From Pandoraea sp. ASV26 (GTDB lineage Bacteria; Pseudomonadota; Gammaproteobacteria; Burkholderiales; Burkholderiaceae), in assembly GCF_016428915.1 (NCBI RefSeq), contig NZ_JAELTP010000031.1, forward strand, positions 1 to 53,761: a stretch of 53,761 nucleotides of DNA, given 5' to 3'. Shown one piece after another: positions 35,589 to 44,545 of this stretch. The notes under the pieces are model-generated. The model did no database searches and had not been told where the DNA came from. It saw nothing but the letters and a program-made list of their open reading frames with translations. Position 1 is the stretch's first letter; each line of letters begins with the position of its first letter. The translations under genes and the position numbers were made by a program.

Positions 35589-37007
35589 TCACCGCCCTGC
35601 TTCAGGGTTGTGCCAGCCGCCGTGGGCCGCCATCAGGCGGTTGGCCTCGTCTGGCCCCCAACTCCCGGCGGGATAGACCAAGGCACGCGGGTGTTCGCAG
35701 AGCACCGGCTCGACCACGGCCCAGGCGGCCTCCACGGTTGCTTCACTGATAAACAGGGCGTTGTCACCAGACATGGCGTCGGTGAGCAGGCGCTCGTAAG
35801 GGGTTTCTTCGCCCGTGTCATCTTCCGTCAGGGTCAGCTCGTGCTGATCGCCCTCATAGCCCTTGCCTGGCCTTTTGACGCGCGCGGCCAGTGCGATCAT
35901 CGACGTGGGCGATAGCTCGAAGCGCAGGTAATTGGTCGGCGCGCCGCTTGCCACGGCGTCTTCGAACAGCGACTGTGACGGCGGTCGCAGTCGAACCAGC
36001 ACCTCGCAACAGGTCACGGGTAGTTGCTTGCCTGCGCGCAAATACCACGGCACGCCCGCCCAGCGTTCGGAATCGATGCACAGGCGCATCGCGCAATAGG
36101 TTTCGACATCCGAGTTTTTTGCGACCTGCGGCTCATTGCGATACCCCGCGTACTGCCCGCGCACCAAGTCCGCGGGATGCAAGGCACGCATCGCCTTGAA
36201 GATCCGGAGTCTCTCGCTGTTGACGGCCGCGAAATCGCGTCTTGGCGGCGGCTCCATCGCGAGCAGGGCTGCAATCTGGAAGAGATGGTTCTGGACGACG
36301 TCGCGCAGGCAGCCGGCGCTCTCGTAAAACGCCCCCCGTCCAGCAACGCCGAAGTCTTCAGCCAGGGTGATTTGCACACTGGCCACATGCAGGCGATTCC
36401 AGATGGGTTCGAGAAAGGCGTTGGCAAAGCGAAAATAGAGAATGTTCATGATCGCGCCCTTGCCAAGGAAGTGATCGATGCGAAAGATCGCGTCGCTACG
36501 AAAGGCCTCGGACGCGACACGGTTGAGTTCACGCGCCGAAGCCAGATCACGTCCGAACGGCTTCTCGACGATGACACGCCCCTGCGCGGTCAGTCCCGCC
36601 TTGCTCAGGCCTTGGATGACGGTGGCGAACAGCGTGGGGGGAATGGCCAGATAGTGCGCTGGGCGTTGCGCACCGCCGAGCGCCTGCCTGAGTTTGATGT
36701 AGGTGTCTGCATCGTTGTAATCGCCACTGACGTACCGAAGCTGCGAGAGCAGTTGGGCAAGTGCGGCCGCATCGTCCGAATTGTGCGCGACGCCAGCGCG
36801 CTCGATGCTTTGCTGCGCATGGGCACGCAATTGCTCAAGCGTCCAGGACGAAGAGGCAACGCCGATGACAGGCTGATTCAGGGTGCCGCTCTTGCACATG
36901 GCATAGAGCGCCGGAAAGATCATTTTGTCGGCGAGGTCACCGGTGGCGCCGAACACCACCAGCGCGTCCGACGGCTGGGCCGCCGCACGGGATGGGTCGT
37001 CGTCCAT
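35589..37007 (-). CDS. zwf: Glucose-6-phosphate 1-dehydrogenase
   Basis: 472 residues from ATG 37007; the frame runs further to 37094 but that part is not conserved. NADP-binding [18 protein letters not shown], the catalytic [16 protein letters not shown] (family RIDHYLGKE), and the substrate and structural segments [25 protein letters not shown] and the late WAVVEPVL are visible. In the canonical motif the Glu after GK is Ala here (GKGAIMNIL), as in some short homologues. It oxidises glucose 6-phosphate to 6-phosphogluconolactone. First gene of the zwf-orf49-pgi-aldolase-glucoamylase chain; no pgl gene accompanies it. Confidence 0.93.
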   Translation of the reverse strand: MDDDPSRAAAQPSDALVVFGATGDLADKMIFPALYAMCKSGTLNQPVIGVASSSWTLEQLRAHAQQSIERAGVAHNSDDAAALAQLLSQLRYVSGDYNDADTYIKLRQALGGAQRPAHYLAIPPTLFATVIQGLSKAGLTAQGRVIVEKPFGRDLASARELNRVASEAFRSDAIFRIDHFLGKGAIMNILYFRFANAFLEPIWNRLHVASVQITLAEDFGVAGRGAFYESAGCLRDVVQNHLFQIAALLAMEPPPRRDFAAVNSERLRIFKAMRALHPADLVRGQYAGYRNEPQVAKNSDVETYCAMRLCIDSERWAGVPWYLRAGKQLPVTCCEVLVRLRPPSQSLFEDAVASGAPTNYLRFELSPTSMIALAARVKRPGKGYEGDQHELTLTEDDTGEETPYERLLTDAMSGDNALFISEATVEAAWAVVEPVLCEHPRALVYPAGSWGPDEANRLMAAHGGWHNPEAGR

Positions 37008-37152
37008 ATCAGGGCTTTGCCTTTGGTGAGTCAGGCTTGAGTTCGGTTGGTTCACCAAGCCGACCAAGTCCGATGGAGCGCCGGAATGCAGCACTTGTCG
37101 CCATCAAACTACGGCAGAACGTTGGCCGGAACAGTACGCTACCGCACGAATC

Positions 37153-37407
37153 TCAACCCCGAGACAGTTCGCGTCTTGCGACCCAGACATCCGGAATCGG
37201 ACCGATGGTCGCAACCATCGAGGCGATCGCAAAACTGACGAAGACCACCCACGGAATCTGCGTCTGGCCGATTGCCTGAAAGGCCAGCCAGAGCGTCAGG
37301 GCATCGGGCAGGAATATCCCACCTTGCAGCGCGATGGTTTTCAACAGCAGCCTGGCGTTACGAAGCAGATCCGCTTGGGCCCTGCTCACCTGAGACGGGA
37401 AGGCCAT
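37153..37407 (-). pseudogene. Internal fragment of an LPG-synthase/UPF0104-type membrane protein
   Basis: 84 codons: LLRNARLLLKTIALQGGIFL then LPDALTLWLAFQAIG and VSFAIASMVATIGPIP. This matches one membrane segment of lysylphosphatidylglycerol synthase-like flippases, where IGPIPGG-LG-FE should follow; here it turns into DVWVARRELSRG and stops. Both halves of the normal 320-residue protein are missing. Confidence 0.5.
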
Positions 37408-37553
37408 GGCGCGATCGGCCTACGCCGCACGAATAGCCAACCGAACGGCGCGGCCGTGTCGATGTAGCGATGGAGGAAATCTGGCTATTCCGCACTCTGG
37501 ACAATCCTGTCCGCGAGCGTCTGTACGGTATCCGACGGGCCGAATTTCAAGCT

Positions 37554-37625
37554 CGACGATAGAGATGGCACTGAGCGACGCGCGTCATGTAGCGTTCGGC
37601 GAGTAGCGTCGCGAACGCTGCGTCA
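37554..37625 (-). pseudogene. Fragment of a GntR/FCD regulator C terminus
   Basis: The minus strand encodes DAAFATLLAERYMTRVAQCH, nearly the same as the C-terminal residues DAAFAALLAERHVTRAAQYY of the GntR regulator at 40085-40759. The nucleotides also match closely. Only this tail is found, and the frame is interrupted on both sides. The 37408-37706 interval shows no complete gene. Confidence 0.55.
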
Positions 37626-37706
37626 CCCAAGCAAGTCCAGCACGACCATGATGGGTCGACCCGTCTTCGATCCGCGCACGGGATGTTCGATTTTCGGTGT
37701 CGTTAT

Positions 37707-37723
37707 GCTTTACAAAGTAAAGC
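37707..37723. promoter_or_regulatory. Dyad upstream of the TauE/SafE gene
   Basis: GCTTTAC-AAA-GTAAAGC, perfect 7-bp arms, 44 bases before the start at 37767. Its promoter-proximal position suggests an operator; the regulator is not identifiable in the window. Confidence 0.4.
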
Positions 37724-37766
37724 AACGTGCCTAAGCTGTCATCCGTTGCGGACCGTGAAATCTCTC

Positions 37767-38531
37767 ATGCAATCACTCATTCTGATTTCCGGTGCAGGCT
37801 TGCTGGCTGGCGCGATGAATGCGCTGGCGGGCGGTGGCTCGTTCGTGAGCTTGCCTGCGCTGATCGCTGTGGGCGTGCCACCGGTGCAGGCAAACGCGTC
37901 GAGTACCGTGGCGCTCTTTCCCAGCGGCGTTGCCAGCGCATGGGTCTATCGCGATGCCATCAGCCCGCTGGGTCAGGTGTCGATTCGCTCGCTCGCAGTC
38001 ACCACATTATTGGGGGGCTTCGCCGGTGCGGCGCTGCTGCTGCACACCTCGTCGCAAGCATTTTCGTTCGCCCTGCCCTGGTTGTTGCTGCTTGCCAGCA
38101 TTGCATTGACCTTTGGCCGACGCGTTGGCGAAGCATTGCGTGGACGCTGGCGCATCCACGCGTTCGCCGTGCTGGCGATCCAGTTCTTTCTCGGCATCTA
38201 CGGCGGCTATTTCGGTGGCGCGGTCGGCATTATGATGGTCGCGGTCTGGGGGCTCATCGACGGGCGCGACATCAAGCGTCTGAATGCCCTTCGCACGCTG
38301 CTCGTCACGGTGGCGAATGCCAGCGCAGTTTCCCTCTTCGTCGCGGCGAACGCCGTGCATTGGTCCGACACCCTCATCATGCTGGTCGCGGCAACCGTCG
38401 GCGGCTATCTCGGGGCTCACGCCGGGCGACGCGCCCCGTCGTATGCCATTCGCGCAGGTACGCTGCTGCTGACTTACTGCGTCACGCTGGTGTTTTTCGT
38501 GCGCACGTATGCGCCGTCGTTATGGCACTGA
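37767..38531 (+). CDS. TauE/SafE-family sulfite/anion exporter-like permease
   Basis: 254 residues from ATG 37767. Two TauE/SafE repeats with the hallmark N-terminal GLLAGAMNALAGGGSFVSLP and second repeat FFLGIYGGYFGGAVGIMMV; about eight membrane segments. These permeases move sulfite, sulfonates or other organic anions across the inner membrane. It is monocistronic, flanked by relics on the left and a hydrolase gene 335 bp to the right. Substrate unknown. Confidence 0.88.
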   Translation: MQSLILISGAGLLAGAMNALAGGGSFVSLPALIAVGVPPVQANASSTVALFPSGVASAWVYRDAISPLGQVSIRSLAVTTLLGGFAGAALLLHTSSQAFSFALPWLLLLASIALTFGRRVGEALRGRWRIHAFAVLAIQFFLGIYGGYFGGAVGIMMVAVWGLIDGRDIKRLNALRTLLVTVANASAVSLFVAANAVHWSDTLIMLVAATVGGYLGAHAGRRAPSYAIRAGTLLLTYCVTLVFFVRTYAPSLWH

Positions 38532-38866
38532 TGCGTACCACCTGCGCGGTGAACCGCATCAACTTCCAGCAAAGCGCCTGCACGGCGCTCGTCCAATTCG
38601 CGCAGCGTCGCTAATCGCTCTCTATACGCCTGTATAGGAACGTCACACCAACGTGGCATTGGGAAATCCGATCGTAGGATGGCTTCCCAAGTGGGCAATA
38701 CCTAGACTTCTCTCATTGCGAACAGTGCATGGTTCTCTGATGGCGAAGTCCTTCGTGATCTGAAGGAATGGAAACACGGCTTTTGAAATCGGGAGCCGCC
38801 GGTTTCCTCTCAGGGTTGCGCGGGTGCGCATTCAGGGCATTTCCACTTTTCTTAAGGAGCATGAGA
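38532..38866. other. 335-bp intergenic region before the exported hydrolase
   Basis: No gene supported. A dyad CTATAC-GCCT-GTATAG lies at 38622-38637. The last bases carry AAGGAG (38854-38859), the ribosome site for the ATG at 38867. The GTATAC-like arms resemble but do not match the GntR sites further right. Confidence 0.35.
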
Positions 38867-39859
38867 ATGAACTTCGACGTCAATGAGGCAACACCCTCCA
38901 ATTCGCGCAGAAATATGTTGAAGGCTGGCGCGGGTGCGGTGGCGGCTGCCGCAACCACGGTATTGTCCGGCGCAGCGGCGGCTGCCACGGGCAAGGGCGC
39001 CGCCGTGCGCAAAGCGTCTGACGCAGGGACCCATGGGACGAATACCGTGACGACAAAGGACGGTACGTCGATTTTCTACAAGGACTGGGGCACCGGCAAA
39101 CCCGTCGTTTTCTCCCACGGCTGGCCGCTCAACGCAGACGCGTGGGACGCACAGATGATTTTCCTGGCAAGCCACGGGTATCGCGTAATTGCCCATGATC
39201 GTCGGGGCCACGGCCGCTCGGGACAACCGTGGACGGGCAACGACATGGACACCTACGCCGACGATCTCGCCACGCTGATCGAGCATCTCGACCTTCGCGA
39301 CGCGATGCTCGTTGGCCATTCGACCGGTGGTGGCGAAGTCGCGCATTATGTCGGGCGTCACGGCAGCAAACGCGTATCGAAGGTCGTGCTGATTGGTGCA
39401 GTGCCGCCGATCATGCTGAAAACGCCGGCCAATCCGAACGGTCTTCCGCGGGAAGTCTTCGACAAGATTCGCGCAGGGGTGTTGGCGGACCGCTCGCAGT
39501 TCTACAAGGATCTGACGATTCCGTTCTTCGGCGCGAACCGTCCCAATGCGAAAATCTCCCAAGGCGTAATGGATTCGTTCTGGCGTCAGGGGATGCTGGG
39601 ATCGATCAAATCCCAATACGATTGCATCAAGGAATTCTCGGAAGTCGACTACACCGAAGACCTGAAGAAAATCGATGTTCCGGCGCTGGTGTTGCACGGA
39701 GAAGACGATCAAATCGTGCCCATCGATAACTCGGGCCGGTTGTCGGCAAAGCTCATCAAGAACGCGAAGTTCAAGGGCTATCCGGGCGGCTCGCACGGCA
39801 TCTGCGTGACCGAGGCTGACCAGGTCAATGCCGATCTGCTGGCTTTCCTGAAAACCTGA
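38867..39859 (+). CDS. Tat-exported alpha/beta hydrolase (non-heme chloroperoxidase/esterase-like)
   Basis: 330 residues from ATG 38867, chosen for its spacing from AAGGAG. Signal [20 protein letters not shown] with a twin arginine suggests Tat export. The hydrolase domain has [11 protein letters not shown], nucleophile elbow [12 protein letters not shown], acid segment [13 protein letters not shown] and a late catalytic His in GGSHGICV. This pattern fits cofactor-free haloperoxidase-type esterases. It stands alone; substrate not predictable. Confidence 0.9.
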   Translation: MNFDVNEATPSNSRRNMLKAGAGAVAAAATTVLSGAAAAATGKGAAVRKASDAGTHGTNTVTTKDGTSIFYKDWGTGKPVVFSHGWPLNADAWDAQMIFLASHGYRVIAHDRRGHGRSGQPWTGNDMDTYADDLATLIEHLDLRDAMLVGHSTGGGEVAHYVGRHGSKRVSKVVLIGAVPPIMLKTPANPNGLPREVFDKIRAGVLADRSQFYKDLTIPFFGANRPNAKISQGVMDSFWRQGMLGSIKSQYDCIKEFSEVDYTEDLKKIDVPALVLHGEDDQIVPIDNSGRLSAKLIKNAKFKGYPGGSHGICVTEADQVNADLLAFLKT

Positions 39860-40084
39860 TCGGCGCTGACGCATAGCGGGGAACGCTCGCCGGAACGTCA
39901 GTCGTCTGGCGAGTGCCGGCGTTGCCACCATAATGCCCCGCGTGCTCTCCCGACCAAGCTGCGCAATGGCCTGCCCCTATCGAAGGGATACGTGGCGTCG
40001 GCCCCGTGGGGAGGCGATGTGCAGTGGCTGGGCGACGCAATCGGCAATTGACGGGGCAACTTCCGATCGAGGCGTGGCACAGCC

Positions 40085-40759
40085 TCAGCGAGCCAGATGG
40101 TCGAGATAGTACTGAGCGGCGCGCGTGACGTGACGTTCGGCGAGCAGTGCCGCGAACGCGGCATCGCCGGACTGCACTGCGCGCAGGATCGCGGCGTGCT
40201 CTTCCCATGTGATGCGCACCTCTTCGTCGTTGGTATTGACGAAGAGCATGCGTGAGCGATCTCGCATCGAGCGCATCAACTCGGCAAGCATCGCGTTGGC
40301 GCCTGCGGCGTAAAGCAGATCGTGAAAGCGCGCGTTGAGCTCCAGCAGACCGGCCGTCTCCCCGGCGGCGACCTTGGCATTACCTTCCTGAAGCACCTTT
40401 TCGATGCGCTTGACCAGTTCCGGTGTGCACCGCTCGGCCGCCAGGCGTGCGTTAAGCCCCTCGAGCGTGGCTCGGATCTGCACCATTTCACGTGCCGACG
40501 CCGGATCGAACGACGCGACCACGGCGCCATGACGGGGACGCACTTCCACCAGCCCTTCGACGGCCAGCGCGCGCAGCGCCTCTCGCACGGGCACGCGCGA
40601 TACATCGAGCTCCTCGGCGATCCGGCCCTCGACGAGCCGGTCGCCCGGCTTGTACTGGCCCGACGTGATCGACTCGCGCAAGCGGGCGATCACCAGATCC
40701 GAAAGCTGCTGGTGCATGATCGGCTCGCGCCCGTTTGCCCCTGTGGCTACCCGCACCAT
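40085..40759 (-). CDS. GntR-family regulator (FCD subfamily) of the oxygenase gene cluster
   Basis: 224 residues from ATG 40759 with GGAG upstream (a GTG at 40774 is the alternative). Winged HTH: IARLRESITSGQYKPGDRLV, RIAEELDVSRVPVREALRAL; FCD effector domain with LNARLAAERCTPELVKRIE and metal-site His residues (FHDLLYAAGANAML, WEEHAAILRAV). Four copies of one dyad in 40861-49897, one of them 100 bases upstream of this start, mark its likely regulon: its own gene, the ferredoxin pair, the diiron enzyme operon and the amidase-MFS unit. A copy of its C-terminal tail occurs at 37554-37625. Confidence 0.88.
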   Translation of the reverse strand: MVRVATGANGREPIMHQQLSDLVIARLRESITSGQYKPGDRLVEGRIAEELDVSRVPVREALRALAVEGLVEVRPRHGAVVASFDPASAREMVQIRATLEGLNARLAAERCTPELVKRIEKVLQEGNAKVAAGETAGLLELNARFHDLLYAAGANAMLAELMRSMRDRSRMLFVNTNDEEVRITWEEHAAILRAVQSGDAAFAALLAERHVTRAAQYYLDHLAR

Positions 40760-40860
40760 ATTTCCAATCTCCACAAACCTTTGATGACTCCGATCGACGC
40801 TTCAAGCGCCAGACCACGGCGTTTCATTCATCAGCGCATTCTAGCAGCGCACGGCTTTTT

Positions 40861-40873
40861 GTAGACTGTACAC
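40861..40873. promoter_or_regulatory. GntR operator copy A (upstream of the gntR gene)
   Basis: GTAGAC-T-GTACAC, the most divergent of four related sites. It lies about 100 bases upstream of the GntR start, suggesting autoregulation. Confidence 0.55.
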
Positions 40874-40929
40874 GATGCGGAAAATGCCACCTGTTGCGCA
40901 ACCTCAACTCGCCCGGCCGGTGCGCGCCC

Positions 40930-41895
40930 TCAGGCGTGGTGCGGCACCGACGCCACGAACGCCAGAATTTCCCGTCCCAGCCACTCCTCGCCCGAGTTGA
41001 AGTGCGCAACGATCGATGTATGGTTATGCCCGCGCATCTGGACGAAACGCGGCGCGATGCCCCGCTGGCGCAGCAAGCCCAGGAAAAACGCCGCGCCATA
41101 GTCGTCAAGGAACCGGTTTTCGTACTCGGCAATGGCGATCATCGTCGGCAACGGATTGTGCGCGGCATGCGTGAGCGGAGAGCGCTCGGCATAGCGCGCC
41201 TCGTCCGCACCGAAATAGGCACGCACCGGACCGGCGTTCGGGTTGCGCGGATCGACATCCGCGAACAGGCGGGCGCTGATGAGCACCAGCCCTGCCACAT
41301 CACCGCACGGCCTGGCGCGCGCCTGCGTCAATACCGGGTCGAACAGACAACTCGCCGCATGCGTACCGCCGGCCGAATGGCCAATCAGGAAGATACGGGA
41401 CGGATCGATCCGCCACTGCGCAGCGTGCTCGTGCACCCAGGCGATGGCTTGGGCAACATCATGCGCGCCGCCCGGCCACGGCGCCTCATCGGCCAGTCGG
41501 TACTCCACGTTGATGGCCACGAATCCCTGCCGCGCGAACCAGTGGCAAACATTGTCATACACCTCGCCATTCACGCTCTTGCTGCCGCGCACGAATGCAC
41601 CGCCATGAACGAACAGGACCGCCTGCCGCAACTCACCGGCCCTGCCCGCCTGGCTTGCGACGACAGGCTCGAAAACGTCCAGCACCTGCCGCGCATTCAT
41701 GCCATAGGCCAGATCGCGCTCGACATGAGGACTCTTCTCGGCGGCAGCCAAAAGCGGTGTGTAGCAGTCGATGACCGCTTTACGATGGGCGACGATGTCG
41801 TCATTCCAGCGGGGCCCGAGATCGAGCATCTGACGTTGCTGCTCGCGCGAGAGCGCTGCAAACGGGGCCGTCATCTCGTTAGAATCGCTCACCAT
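40930..41895 (-). CDS. Arylformamidase-like alpha/beta hydrolase
   Basis: 321 residues from ATG 41895. Oxyanion motif LFVHGGAFVRGSK, nucleophile elbow IFLIGHSAGGTHAASC, acid in the IAEYENRFLDDYG region and His in MRGHNHTSIVAHF. The HGGAF plus GHSAGG pattern fits kynurenine-formamidase-like and carbamate/ester hydrolases. The start overlaps the two-domain ferredoxin gene by 7 bases, so it belongs to the ferredoxin transcript. In this cluster it could hydrolyse an N-formyl or ester product of the oxygenase (inference). Confidence 0.85.
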   Translation of the reverse strand: MVSDSNEMTAPFAALSREQQRQMLDLGPRWNDDIVAHRKAVIDCYTPLLAAAEKSPHVERDLAYGMNARQVLDVFEPVVASQAGRAGELRQAVLFVHGGAFVRGSKSVNGEVYDNVCHWFARQGFVAINVEYRLADEAPWPGGAHDVAQAIAWVHEHAAQWRIDPSRIFLIGHSAGGTHAASCLFDPVLTQARARPCGDVAGLVLISARLFADVDPRNPNAGPVRAYFGADEARYAERSPLTHAAHNPLPTMIAIAEYENRFLDDYGAAFFLGLLRQRGIAPRFVQMRGHNHTSIVAHFNSGEEWLGREILAFVASVPHHA

Positions 41896-42482
41896 GACAC
41901 GCTCACATTGCCATTGACGAAGGTCTGGCAGGCCATCCGATAACCGTTCTCCAGATCTTCCGCGCTCAGATGACGCCGCTCCTTCTGTTTCACCGCGTCG
42001 GTATGCTCCCGGCCGGACTCCACTCTGCAACGGCAAGTGCCGCACAACCCGCCACCGCATTTGAACGGAATACCGCCTTTCTCACGCAACGAAACGCGCA
42101 ACAGATTGCTATTGGGCGGCGCCTCGACCGTCTTGCCGCCATTGCTCAGGAAAGTGATCTGGACCATTGCCGTTACCGGTGACTCCGTATTGCGGCGGCT
42201 AAGGCGCGCCTGTGCATGTTCGTGCCCGACCAACGCCTCCAGCGAGGTCATCGCCTCGGACACACTTCCGAATTTCTCGTAGAACTTGGTCGGCACCAGA
42301 TTCGCTCCGTACGGTGCCGCCTCTTCGATGATCCGCACCCGCGCCTGACCTTCGAGCTTCGCGACGACAAACGCAGCGACGTGACGCTTGCCGTAGTAGT
42401 AATCATGGGTTTCGACGGGCGTAATGCCCAGGGTTGGCTCGCTGCGATACTCGCCCGGCCGGCTCGTCAGTACGATGTACAT
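41889..42482 (-). CDS. Two-domain [2Fe-2S] ferredoxin with an unrecognised N-terminal domain
   Basis: 197 residues from ATG 42482, which has AAGGA 7 bases upstream (an ATG at 42515 is the alternative). Residues 105-197 are a plant-type ferredoxin: cysteines 142, 147, 150 and 185 in FKCGGGLCGTCRCRV and YRMACQTF. Residues 1-90 (MYIVLTSRPGEYRSEPTLG, DYYYGKRHVAAFVVAKLEG, NLVPTKFYEKFGS) form a separate small domain that I do not recognise; it may be a docking or regulatory module for the oxygenase. It follows a second ferredoxin gene by 55 bases. Confidence 0.85.
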   Translation of the reverse strand: MYIVLTSRPGEYRSEPTLGITPVETHDYYYGKRHVAAFVVAKLEGQARVRIIEEAAPYGANLVPTKFYEKFGSVSEAMTSLEALVGHEHAQARLSRRNTESPVTAMVQITFLSNGGKTVEAPPNSNLLRVSLREKGGIPFKCGGGLCGTCRCRVESGREHTDAVKQKERRHLSAEDLENGYRMACQTFVNGNVSVSW

Positions 42483-42537
42483 GCGCTGTCCTTGTTGCGG
42501 ATTCCTGTCTTGCATTGACGTTCTGCGCTGTGTGCGC

Positions 42538-42849
42538 TCAGCGCGCGGCCGCCAGATCGTCGCCCTGCTCCAGTTCAATGTCGTGCTCGATCCACAACTG
42601 GCAGACCAGCCGATAACCGGCGTCGAGCCGCTCTCCCAGTTGCTTCTTCTCTTTCCAGTTGGGCGCCGGCAGATGCTCCTGCCCGGCCAGTACCCGGCAC
42701 GCACAGTGTGCGCATTTGCCCATGCCGCACTCGTAGCGCAAATGGGGGAACGGGAACTGCCGGATACCCGCGCGAACGACCAGATTGGTATTGCCCTTCA
42801 CTTCCTCACGGTACGTTTGCCCGTTCCTGCGAAATACGACGACTGGCAT
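42538..42849 (-). CDS. [2Fe-2S] ferredoxin
   Basis: 103 residues from ATG 42849, with a strong AGGAGG ribosome site. Cluster ligands Cys41, 46, 49 and 83 in YECGMGKCAHCACRV and YRLVCQLW. It is a single plant-type ferredoxin domain, close to those that serve oxygenases. A perfect GntR dyad (42919-42931) lies 70 bases upstream, so this gene starts the ferredoxin-ferredoxin-hydrolase transcript. It probably carries electrons from the reductase at 42984-44015 to the diiron enzyme. Confidence 0.9.
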   Translation of the reverse strand: MPVVVFRRNGQTYREEVKGNTNLVVRAGIRQFPFPHLRYECGMGKCAHCACRVLAGQEHLPAPNWKEKKQLGERLDAGYRLVCQLWIEHDIELEQGDDLAAAR

Positions 42850-42918
42850 GCTTCCTCCTGTGACCTGAAACGCCCGCGCGCGAGGGCAAGGCTTGTGGCA
42901 TAAAGCGTCATGCCACAT

Positions 42919-42931
42919 GTATACTGTATAC
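42919..42931. promoter_or_regulatory. GntR operator copy B (upstream of the ferredoxin pair)
   Basis: GTATAC-T-GTATAC, a perfect dyad, 70 bases upstream of the ferredoxin start and downstream of the reductase gene stop (42984). Best copy of the four sites. Confidence 0.7.
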
Positions 42932-42983
42932 TATAAAATGCAGCAACTAAGCAGATATCCCCCAGCCCACTATCCTCCGCCAT

Positions 42984-44015
42984 TCAGGCCGCAGCTTCGA
43001 CCGGCGGCGAATGCTGAAACGTGAAGCTGTCGACGTACAGATAGCGCACGCTCGCGCCGATGTCGACAAAGGCACGGCTCGCGTCGGCGATCATCACCGG
43101 CGAGCCGCAGAGGTACAGCGCATGCGCCGACAGATCGGGATGGTCAGCCACCACGGCGTCCTGCACGTAACCTCGCGCTCCCTGCCACGTGGCGTCCGCC
43201 CGGGAAAGCACCGGCACGTAGCGAAAATCCTCGTGCTGCTGCGCGAGTTGCGTCAATTCGTCGTGCAGATAGAGGGCCTCATGCGTGCGGCCGCCCCAGT
43301 ACAAATCGATCGGCGGCGTATCGCCGCTGGCAAGCATCTCCGAGAGCATGCTGTACAGCGGCGCGATGCCCGTGCCCGTGGCAACCATCACGATTGGCCG
43401 GTAATCGTCCTCGTGATAGCCGAACCCGCCGAGTGGCGCTTCCAAGTCAAGCATGTCGCCGGGGCGCAGCGCACTCAGACGCGTCTGCGTGAAATATCCT
43501 CCGTCGATCCGGCGAATATGAAGCGCCAGTCGGGCCGGCGCATCCAAAGCTTCGGGGCGCGACGCGATCGAGAAGCTACGCGCACCGGCCTCTCCCAGAA
43601 GGATGTTGACGTACTGTCCCGGACGGAACACCCACGGTTCATCGTCGGCGAAGGCCAGCACGAGACGCGTAACCTCAGGACTGAGCGGCGCGATGCTCAC
43701 CACTCTGGCTTTGCGGCGCCGCGCGGGTGCCGGCGCAGCCAAGGTGCGCTCGGTGCTGACGGTGAGGTCCGAGACCGCTCGCGCCTGACATAACAGCGCG
43801 TAGCCTGCGCTCGCCTCCTCCTGCGATAACGCGGGCGGCAGCGTTTCATACTGCACGCTTCCCTGCTGTACCTTCACGCGACAAGTGCCGCAACCGCCGA
43901 ACTCGCAATCGGACGGCAGCACCACGCCCGCTCGCCGCGCGGCGTCAAGCACCGTTTCGTCAGCAGCGGCCTCGAAGCTGCGCTGGGCTTCGATCCATGT
44001 GATCCGATAGCTCAT
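42984..44015 (-). CDS. Ferredoxin-NAD(P)H oxidoreductase with N-terminal [2Fe-2S] domain
   Basis: 343 residues from ATG 44015 (GAGAGG upstream). N-terminal ferredoxin domain with Cys37, 42, 45 and 76 (LPSDCEFGGCGTCRVKV, YALLCQAR); FAD domain with RSFSIASRPE; NAD(P)-binding domain with MVATGTGIAPLYSML, DLYWGGRTHEALYL and the end LYLCGSPVMI. This is the layout of class IB/III-type oxygenase reductases. It lies in the diiron-enzyme operon, 19 bases after the GlcG-like gene, and should feed electrons to the ferredoxins or directly to the oxygenase. Confidence 0.92.
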   Translation of the reverse strand: MSYRITWIEAQRSFEAAADETVLDAARRAGVVLPSDCEFGGCGTCRVKVQQGSVQYETLPPALSQEEASAGYALLCQARAVSDLTVSTERTLAAPAPARRRKARVVSIAPLSPEVTRLVLAFADDEPWVFRPGQYVNILLGEAGARSFSIASRPEALDAPARLALHIRRIDGGYFTQTRLSALRPGDMLDLEAPLGGFGYHEDDYRPIVMVATGTGIAPLYSMLSEMLASGDTPPIDLYWGGRTHEALYLHDELTQLAQQHEDFRYVPVLSRADATWQGARGYVQDAVVADHPDLSAHALYLCGSPVMIADASRAFVDIGASVRYLYVDSFTFQHSPPVEAAA

Positions 44016-44034
44016 TGGCGACCTCTCGTCTGGT

Positions 44035-44514
44035 TCAGAGCTTGATGTCGGCCTGGACGAGCACTTCGCGTCCACTCTCGCGCAACAGATCTTGCAACGC
44101 CGCAAGACCCGCCAGCCCTGCCTGCGTGTCCTGCTCGCCATTGCCACCCGACAGGCCGATGCCACCCACCACTTGCTTGTCGACCACGATGGGGAAGCCT
44201 CCGACGAAGGCTGCAAAGCGCCCCTCAAAGCTCCACTGGATGCCGAATGCTTCATTGCCCGGCAGCGCGGGGCCGTTGGGCGGCGTGGTGAACAGGTGGG
44301 TGGAGCGCTTGTGACCCGCGGCCGTGAAAGCCTTGTTCCAGGCGATTTGCGGTCCGGTGACGCGCCCGCCGTCCATGCGCTCCAGCGCGAGCGGGAACCC
44401 GCCTTCGTCGACCACGCAGATCGATTCGAGCACGCCGATCTCCTGCGAGCGGGCAACGGCGGCGGCAATCATATGCCGGGCTTCGGCAAGTTCGAGTTTG
44501 AGAAATGGTTTCAT
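44035..44514 (-). CDS. GlcG/HbpS-family protein
   Basis: 159 residues from ATG 44514. Family segments: LELAEARHMIAAAVARSQEI, VCVVDEGGFPLALERMDG-like, KAFTAAGHKRSTHL, and GGFPIVVDKQVVGGIGLSGG. Such proteins are small cytoplasmic (or exported) proteins linked to catabolic operons; some bind heme or cobalamin, many have no known role. No signal peptide. Its place between ALDH and the reductase ties it to the oxygenase pathway, possibly as a cofactor or intermediate-binding protein. Confidence 0.88.
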   Translation of the reverse strand: MKPFLKLELAEARHMIAAAVARSQEIGVLESICVVDEGGFPLALERMDGGRVTGPQIAWNKAFTAAGHKRSTHLFTTPPNGPALPGNEAFGIQWSFEGRFAAFVGGFPIVVDKQVVGGIGLSGGNGEQDTQAGLAGLAALQDLLRESGREVLVQADIKL

Positions 44515-44545
44515 GGCTGGTAAGAGATATCGTGAGAAGCGGTCG

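Noticed and set aside
43000-43800. Possible second reductase in the antisense frame at 43011-43793
   Set aside because: It has no FAD or NAD motif and lies opposite the real reductase.
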